Part shown: positions 57,470 through 64,000 of the stretch, piece by piece | Layout of the letters: each line of letters opens with the position of its first letter | How positions within the stretch are numbered: position 1 is the stretch's first letter | Made by a program: the position numbers and the translations under genes | The notes under the pieces: model-generated | Seen by the model: the letters and a program-made list of their open reading frames with translations, nothing else | Database searches by the model: none | Told to the model about the DNA's origin: nothing | Assembly: GCA_963761775.1 (NCBI GenBank) | Contig: CAVXIF010000002.1 | Span: forward strand, 139,064-203,063 | Direction of reading: 5' to 3' | Length of the DNA: 64,000 bases | Origin: Parerythrobacter_A sp963761775 | GTDB taxonomy: Bacteria > Pseudomonadota > Alphaproteobacteria > Sphingomonadales > Sphingomonadaceae

Positions 57470-58376
57470 TCAGAAATACCCCTCGACCTTCTTCTTCTCC
57501 ATCGAGGCTTCGCCCGCATCGCTGTCGATGGCGCGGCCCTGCCGTTCCGATGTCGGTGGTCAGGAGCATCTCGCGAATGATCTCGGGCAATGTCGTCGCC
57601 TTGCTTTCCACCGCGCCCGTCAACGGATAGCAGCCCAGCGTGCGGAACCGGACGGAGCGGGTGACGGGAACTTCGCCCGGTGCCAGCGGAAAGCGGTCGT
57701 CATCGACCATCAGCAGCATCCCGTCGCGCTCCACTGTCGGGCGTGGTGCGGCGAAATAAAGCGGCACGATCTCGATCCCCTCGGCCATGATGTATTGCCA
57801 GATATCCAGCTCGGTCCAGTTGGACAGCGGGAAGACGCGCAGGCTTTCACCTTTGCCGAGCCGCGTGTTGTACAGGTTCCACAATTCGGGGCGCTGGTTC
57901 TTGGGATCCCAGGCATGGCTGGCGGTACGGAAAGAGAAAACCCGCTCTTTCGCGCGCGCCTTTTCCTCGTCGCGCCGTGCGCCGCCGAACGCCGCGTCGA
58001 AGCCGTATTTGTCGAGCGCCTGACGCAGGCCTTGCGTCTTCCACATATCGGTATGGAGCGGGCCGTGGTCGAACGGATTGATACCGCGCTCGACCGCTTC
58101 CGGATTTCGGTGGACCAGCAATTCCATCCCCGCATCCGCCGCGCTGCTCTCGCGCATCGCGTACATCGCCTGGAACTTCCAGGTGGTGTCGACATGGAGA
58201 AGCGGAAAGGGCGGCGGTGCGGGGTAGAACGCCTTTTTCGCAAGGTGCAGCATCACCGCGCTGTCCTTGCCGACGGAATACAGCATGACCGGGTTCGTGG
58301 CCTGCGCCACGACCTCGCGCATGATGAAAATGCTCTCCGCTTCGAGGCGCTGGAGGTGCGTAAGGGGGGCAGTCAT
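57470..58376 (-). CDS. cysD: Sulfate adenylyltransferase subunit 2 (C-terminal tail frameshifted as read)
   Basis: About 302 aa when corrected. ATG 58376 (MTAPLTHLQRLEAES). The PP-loop is PVMLYSVGKDSAVMLHLAKKAF (about 30-51); AAFGGARRDEEKARAKERVFSFR and LSNWTELDIWQYI are ATP-sulfurylase small-subunit motifs. It activates sulfate with ATP, driven by CysN GTPase. A CCC at 57537-57539 (one extra base) changes the last 20-odd residues; corrected, the end reads GEASMEKKKVEGYF with TGA at 57470-57472, 2 bp before cysN. It is first in the cysD-cysNC-cysQ operon. Confidence 0.93.
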
Positions 58377-58491
58377 AAGATGATTACTTGTCGCATGATT
58401 GGGACGACAACTGGCAAGCCGGAGCCGCTGTGGGAAGCAATCTTGTCTTTCAGGCAGGCGATCTGGGCAATCAGCCCGGCGTGCGACGCCG

Positions 58492-61400
58492 CTATGCCGC
58501 GCTGCATGAAACGATGTCGATATCGGCTTTCAGCAGGTCCGCCTCGAACCCGACATCTACGGGCGGCCCATCGGCGGGGCACAGGTCCAGCTTCGTCGCC
58601 TGATGGGGATCGACGACGACGGAGTAGCGCCCCGGTTTTACCCGTTCGAAGAAATAATAGCCGTCCAGTTCGGTGCGGGTGTAACCAACCGGCGCATCGT
58701 CCGCATCGCGCAGTTGCAGGCGAACGCCCGAAACGCCGCGGGTGCGCCCTTCGCTGGTAAAGCGCGCCGTACCCTCGATTTCACTCAGCGCGACAATCGC
58801 GAAATCCGCGCTGTGGATGCGGCCGGGGCGGGGCACGATCTCGATGCCGGGGACCATAGGCGCAAGATCGATATCGGGCAGCGATCCGCTATCCACCTGC
58901 ACATTGACGCCGCGCCCTTCACCAAGACCGCTCAGCCGTGCTACTCCGCGTTCGTCGGTGGTGGCTACCTGGTTGAAGGCGGTGAAATTGACATCCGGCA
59001 GCACCGTATCGCCCTCGCCGTAAGCGCCATCGCCGTCCCGATCGCGGAAGGCGCGCAGCGATGCGCCGCCCGATCCGGCCAAACCGGTGCGCGTGATGAA
59101 GGGCCGGTTGCGCAAGGGGTCGCGGCCCAGGCTGAACCCCAGCGTCAGGCCGACGGTATAGCTTTGGTCCTGAATGCCGTAGCCGCCGGTTGCAGCCAGA
59201 GTGAACTGGTCGAAATCGCGCACTGCCGACAGGTTTACGCGCGTCGCATTGGTATCGAACGCATAGCCGACCGCAGCGCGCAGCGCGGTCCGTTCGTCCA
59301 GCGCATAATCCACTTCCGCCGCCGCCGTCGTCAGCGCCACATCGGGCAGCATCCGGTAGCCGACCGACACGCGCCCGCGCAGTTTGGCCCGCGACAGGGT
59401 GGCGAGGTCGAAATTGCCGAACAGGCGCGTCTGCGTGGCAAGGTCGGCGCGCGCGGTGCGCGAAAAGTCCAGCGTATTGGACAACAGCAGGCTGCCGGTC
59501 CGCACCGAGGCGCGGGCGCTGGCCTCGACCAGTTCGGTATCGTCGACCGATTGCGTGCGGCGCGCGCGTAACGACAGTGGAATGGACAGATTGCTCAAAT
59601 CAATGCGCGTATTGAAATCCAGCTCCGTCGCGCGGCGCAGCCGGTTCAGCGAGCTGACGCGGGTTTCATCGAAGAAGTCGCCGATATATTCGACATGGCT
59701 GGCGGTAAAGGCCGATGCGCCCAGCTCGCCGCCGATGCCGACACTGGCCGCATAGGCATCGCCACTTTCCACCGCGAGGTCCGCTTTTACCGCAAACCCG
59801 CCCAACCCGGTGCGGACACCGCCGGTGGCGATCCAGCCCGTCTCGCCGTTCGTTTCGAACACCCCGGCGCTGGCCACCGCCGTCACGGCGGAAGACAGGC
59901 CGTAAGCGATTTCGCCCGAAGCGCGCAGCGTGCCGAAATCGTCGCGCGGCACGAAGTTTTCCTCGCGCACGCCCAGCACGTTCTCGTCCTTTTGCACGGC
60001 GCCCACGGCGACAAACCAGCTTGCCGGGTGCAAGCCGCCCGTCGCCCACGATCTGGCGCACTTCCTCGCTGCGCTGGCCCTGCGGCCCGTAGAACACGAG
60101 GCGGAAGACATTCAGCCCGAAATCGACCGGGATCTGTTCGAATTCGTACTGGCCGTTGATCGCCTGCCGGGTCGAGCCGACAAGAATATCGTTGCGATAC
60201 AGCTCGACCTCGTAACCTTCGCGCAGCACCCCGCGCAGGTCGATCCGCTCGAACACCGAAACGGTCTGCACCGGCGTATTCGTCACCGAAAAACCCCGCC
60301 CCGCCGCGCTGCGCAGGCCCAGGGGCATGGAAGTGGTGGAAACATCGCCGAGCGCATAGGCCGTCGCCTGCAACGGGCCGAGCAGTTGCGCATCGGGATC
60401 GCGGCGGCCCGCCTCGATCAGCGAAGCGGTCAGCCCGTCCACCGTGTCCGCGCTGATGAAGGCCTGCGCCGTCAGGAACGCAAAATCGCCCGCCAGCCGC
60501 AAATCGAGTTCGCCGCGCGGTCCGCCCGTGTCTTCCGCCAGCGCGCGCAGCTCGACATCGGCGGCAGGAACCGAGGCGAACAGGTAGGGCGTTTCGCGGC
60601 GGGGAAATTCCACGCGCGTTTCCACACTGGTGCGATTGGCCAGAGCCTTGCGCTGCGCTTCGCGCTCGGAGCCGTTCCTGAAAGGGGAAGGGCTGCAATG
60701 TCTTCAGCCGGATCGTCTGGTTGCGCAGGTTGGTGGTAATTTCCAGCGGCATGAGGCGCACGAACCGGTCGGCGCGCACATACATTTCGCCATCGAAGGC
60801 AACGGCGGTGTCGCGCGCCAGATCGCGTTCGTCGCCCGCGATTTCCAGCGTACCCGCCCGCAGGTTCAGTGCCAGGTTGCGGTCCGGGTCGAGCACCCAG
60901 CCGGATGCGTAATTGCCATCGTCGCTGACCGTGATGGCAAGGTCGAGGATGCGCGCCATCGTGCCAAGCGGCAGGTACACGCCGCCGCGCGTGCCGAACG
61001 CCAGCACGGTGTCGGTGGCATCGAACCCCTCGACCTGCGCTTCGAGGATCAGCTCGTCCTGATAGCTCAGCACGGGTGGTTGCGCGGACACGGTAAAGCT
61101 TGCGGGCTGGCCATCTACCAGCGCGGCGGAGTCGCGGCTGTCGCAGCTCCGGTGGCGGAAGGGGCGGTGGTAACCCGACCGGTTGCGATGTCGACGGCGT
61201 TGTCTGCCCGCTCCAGCCCCAGCGACGTCGCTACGCGCGTTTGCGGGACCAGCGCGGCACGCGTTTTCGTCGGCATGGCGGAGGCGTGTCGATTGCGGTT
61301 TGGGGCAGCCCGGTGACGGGCGGAACGATGGACGAGGGTGTCGGCTGCGCACGAACCGGTGGCGATTGGCGAATAACCGGCGCATTGGCGGCCAGCCGCG

Positions 61401-62175
61401 TTGGCGCATCGTTTGCGGGTGGCGCTGTGGCGGGCGGCAGTTCGGCAACAGGTTCGGCAGTAGGAGGCGTGGCATCGCGCGCGTTCTCAACCGACTGCGT
61501 ATCGGCCCGCCGCTCTATCATGCGGCGGCGTACCGGTTCCGGCGGCAGGTCTCGCGGCAGCGAGCGCGTCTTGCGTGATATCGGTTTGATCCGCCGTGAT
61601 GGCCGTTTCCGGCTGTGGCGGCTGAACCGGCACTGGCGTTTCTACGAGATCGACGTCGGCCAGCGCCACATTGGAAGCCGGTGGGATCGCGCTTTTCGGA
61701 ACTGTCGGCTCAACGGTCGTGATCGGACGGAACGCAGGAAGCGGCGGTGGTGCGTAGTCATGCGCGGCAACCGGGATGAGTCGATTGTGTCCGGCGGCCA
61801 GCAAAGGCGTGGCTTTGATCGTGGTTTTGGCAGGGTCGGGTGATGTTGCCGGAAGCGCGCTGGCCAATGTGTCGAACGGCCGCGCGACAGCTTGTTCCGT
61901 CAGCCAGGCTGTTTCGGCCGCTGCCTTTTCAGACGGCAAATGTGGCGGTTTACCCCGCGAGGCAGGCCGCGCAACCACCGGCGGCTGGAAACGCGGTCGC
62001 GGCAGGATCCGGCGTGCGGCGTGGCGACGCGGGCGGTGGGCAAGGTCGGGCGGCGGCGGGGCGGGGTCGGCGCGTCGCCCGCGCGTTGCCTGTCGCCGCC
62101 GTCGCTACAGCCATAGCCCAGCATGACAGTGCCGAGACAGACGGCACCGACATTGCGGGGCAGGGGGCGCCGCAT
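58492..62175 (-). pseudogene. Large outer-membrane usher-like protein of a DUF4402 pilus locus, multiple frameshifts as read
   Basis: About 1225 aa when joined. The ATG at 62175 overlaps the chaperone stop (TGATG). A short hydrophobic N-terminus precedes a long Pro/Ala-rich region (to about residue 330), then a beta-rich usher-like part: SYQDELILEAQVEGFD, VRLMPLEITTNLRNQTIRL, VELYRNDILVGSTRQAINGQYEF, FGLNVFRLVFYGPQGQRSEEV. A predicted barrel follows, then two SdrD-B/carboxypeptidase-like domains (FRDRDGDGAYGEGDTVLPDV; ELDGYYFFERVKPGRYSVVVD). Breaks are seen near 60013, 60681-60683, 61115-61135, 61272, 61525-61550 and 61970-61990. It should secrete and assemble pilus subunits. Closest in architecture to alpha (TcfC/CssD-like) ushers; family assignment is tentative. 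Confidence 0.7.
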
Positions 62176-63113
62176 CACGGCAGCGTGAGCGTACTCGTGG
62201 CCAGCGCCTTGCCGGGATCGGCATCGTCATCGATAAAGGTAATCGTCAAGGGCGTGCCCGGCGCAAGCCGTGCGATGGCCTCGGGATCGAACGGCACCGT
62301 GACCGTTCGCGCATCGACCTCGGTATAGATACCCACACCTTTCAGCAGTCCAACCGGCTCGTCCACGCCGCGCGCCGTCACCCTAATATTGCCGAAGGCG
62401 GAGCGGGTGCCTGTGCGATCGAGCGTCATTTGCACAGCGCGCTGTCCGCCCGGCTCGGTGACAACGCCAATATCGCGAATGCCGATATCCAGCGTCGTTT
62501 CGCCGATGCGCACGATCACCGGAATGGAAATGCCGAAGCGCGGCCGGATGGTCACGCCGATAGCCGTCCGCCGGTGCCGCATCGGTTGCCTGGTCGATGG
62601 AAAAGCCTGCATCTCGTCTCGCGGGACGGATACGGCAAGGAAGTGGGAGCGGTATTCACCCGGCGCTATATCAGAGCCGGCGCGCGCCATCATGCGGATC
62701 GGTTTGGGACGTCGCTGCCGTTCAGCGTCACCCGGCGCGGCGAATAGCGCAGGAACGGCTTGGCCGGGTTCAATCGCGCGAAATCCGCATCGGTCGCACC
62801 ATTGTCGCGGCCGAGCAGTTTGCCGTCCGCCGTCATTGCCATGTCGATGAGCGAAATTTCGTAATCGCCTGCATTCACCGTCTTGTTGTACAAGCCGATA
62901 TTGGCAATGGAGCGGCGGCCGTCGATAACGATGCGTTTGGGAAACAGATTGATATCTCCCATCCCTGCCGCTTGCTCTTCTGGTGGCGGAGCGGCAGGTG
63001 CGACGGCGCCGCCGGTGTCGGGATGCCCGGCACGTCCCTGCTGCGATGGCAGGAAAGGCCGCAGCCAGTGCGGCGGCAGCAAGACCGAAGGCGATGATGG
63101 TTGTTTTCAGCAT
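62175..63113 (-). pseudogene. Periplasmic pilus chaperone (PapD-like), two frameshifts as read
   Basis: About 312 aa when joined. ATG 63113 starts a signal peptide (MLKTTIIAFGLAAAALAAA). One break near 63030-63050 leads into PPPEEQAAGMGDINLFPKRIVIDGRRSI; a second near 62700-62708 (one base missing in a C run) leads to RMMARAGSDIAPGEYRSHFLAVSV. The pattern of an N-terminal strand INLFPKRIVI, ANIGLYNKTVNAGDYEISL, and a second Ig-like half is that of alternative (alpha-type) chaperones. It lies between the DUF4402 subunits and the usher, overlapping the latter by one base. Confidence 0.75.
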
Positions 63114-63199
63114 GGGTGACCGCAATTTTGCCGCAGTTACGTAAGACTGACGCATCCTTGCGTAAACGAGTTCGAATCCGCTGTGAATCCCGCCGGGGA

Positions 63200-63732
63200 T
63201 TAAAAATAATCGGCGCGCAGCGTGTAAGTGCCGGTGTAATTGCCGGTCGGCTGGTTTGCGCCGACAGTGAGGCGTGCCCCGAGGTGATCTACACGAAATC
63301 GGCGTTGCCGGAAAACCGCGCCAGCGTCAGGTTGCCGACCTGCATCGTATTGCCCGCCGCATTGGTGATCGTGAAGGTGGGGGTCGGTGTGGATTATGCG
63401 CACGGACGTTGCACCGTCGGCAAAGATTGCAAAACCGCCCGGACCGCCGCCCGTCGATTGCTTGCGGGGTATTCGTATTGCCCGCCATGCCGCCTGCATC
63501 GGTCACGACGCCGGTCGGCCCCATCGTCACGGTGCTGCCGGTGGTCCCGGCGACATCCGCCTGAATCCGCAGGTCGGCAACATTCTCGATGCCGATCGGT
63601 TCAATGACGACGAGTTGCGCGGTACCGTTCTGCGTCGCCGTATCGCCCGGCCCGGCCAGACCGGCCGAGGGCAGACAAAAGGGCGCAAAAGGCCGGATTC
63701 CTGTCAGGCATGATGTGAAAGCTGAATTGCAT
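63200..63732 (-). pseudogene. DUF4402 pilin-like secreted protein, frameshifted as read
   Basis: ATG 63732 or 63711 are possible starts. GDTATQNGTAQLVVIEPIGI is the first DUF4402 strand pair. A shift near 63440-63460 leads to GGPGGFAIFADGATSVRII, a further shift at the C run near 63387-63394 leads to FTITNAAGNTMQVGNLTLA, and a third near 63285-63295 leads to the conserved end LTVGANQPTGNYTGTYTLRA and stop at 63200. The joined product is about 175 aa. DUF4402 proteins are small beta-sandwich subunits of alphaproteobacterial pili. Its C-terminus parallels the next gene's, so the two are paralogues. Confidence 0.7.
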
Positions 63733-63808
63733 TTAAGCAACGTCCGCTCAGGATAGAAAAGGGCGATGCGACGGGTATGTCGCACCGCCCCAGATCTAAC
63801 TGCCGGAT

Positions 63809-64000
63809 TAGTTGTACGTCGCGGTCAGGACGTAGGACCCGGTGTAGCTGCCGACTGCCTGGTTTGCATTGACGGTAAGCGTACCGCCCACGTTGAACAG
63901 GTTGCTTGCAGCCGCCGCCGCGATGGACGTTGGTGCGGCGCTGGCGTCGATGGTCAGGGCCATCGGCGTTGCACCGGCAGGGCCGGTCAGTGTCGTGTTG
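63809..64000 (-). CDS. DUF4402 pilin-like secreted protein (5' end cut by window edge)
   Basis: Only the last 63 codons are in the window, ending at TAA 63809-63811. The sequence TTLTGPAGATPMALTIDAS and the terminal LTVNANQAVGSYTGSYVLTA are DUF4402 C-terminal strands, matching LTVGANQPTGNYTGTYTLRA of the next gene. It is probably the major or first subunit of the pilus operon that continues with the second DUF4402 protein, chaperone and usher. No frameshift in this part. Confidence 0.85.

Overview
The window looks like a core-chromosome segment of a GC-rich alphaproteobacterium, most likely Sphingomonadales (Erythrobacteraceae/Sphingomonadaceae). This rests on protein style (GapR/DUF2312, DUF1244, short GltX, alphaproteobacterial RpoB/RpoC) and on the dispersed palindromic intergenic repeats common in that order; no 16S gene is present. 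I see no prophage, insertion sequence, plasmid origin or CRISPR array.

Layout. 0-4.4 kb: an arsenic-methylation/arsenosugar-type locus (mercuric-reductase-like flavoprotein cut by the left edge, arsM, a frameshifted SDR, and two glycosyltransferases of the TIGR04283 and TIGR04282 types). 4.4-7 kb: sterol-desaturase-type hydroxylase and a 7TM GGDEF protein. 7-11 kb: groSL with a CIRCE operator, then a stress-type YsnF/PRC-barrel cluster. 11-15 kb: MATE exporter and a DUF305-LVIVD fusion. 15.4-16.4 kb: rplJ-rplL on the minus strand, flanked by palindromic repeats and separated from rpoB-rpoC (18.7-27.5 kb, plus strand) by a lipoprotein gene and a YozG-type HTH/DUF2975/39-aa membrane protein operon. 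An extra small membrane-protein gene sits between rpoB and rpoC. 27.5-38.8 kb: housekeeping genes (gltX, pyk, gapR, yebC, ruvC, yffB-like, GDPD, ubiG, lysC). 39-46 kb: two divergent LytTR/DUF2306 membrane modules bracketing ahpCF and a nitronate monooxygenase. 46-54.8 kb: dienelactone hydrolase, DEAD-box helicase, SPFH/NfeD pair, NDUFA9-like gene, tRNA-Leu(CAG), HpcH lyase. 54.8-58.4 kb: sulfate-activation operon cysD-cysNC-cysQ. 58.5-64 kb: a chaperone/usher-like pilus locus with DUF4402 subunits, cut by the right edge.

Sequence quality matters here. Many genes carry single-base frameshifts, several in short homopolymer runs, including genes expected to be essential (cysD, cysN, ruvC, the rpoC tail). 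They are sparse in the first 54 kb and dense after 54.8 kb, which suggests consensus indel errors rather than real decay. Where a gene is disrupted I give the span of the reconstructed gene and the position of each break.

Functional themes are protein-folding and oxidative-stress defence (groSL, ahpCF, YsnF/PRC cluster), arsenic handling, transcription/translation core, sulfate assimilation, and surface pili. The most novel-looking pieces are the duplicated LytTR/DUF2306 module, the extra gene inside rpoBC, and the repeat-flanked inversion of rplJL.
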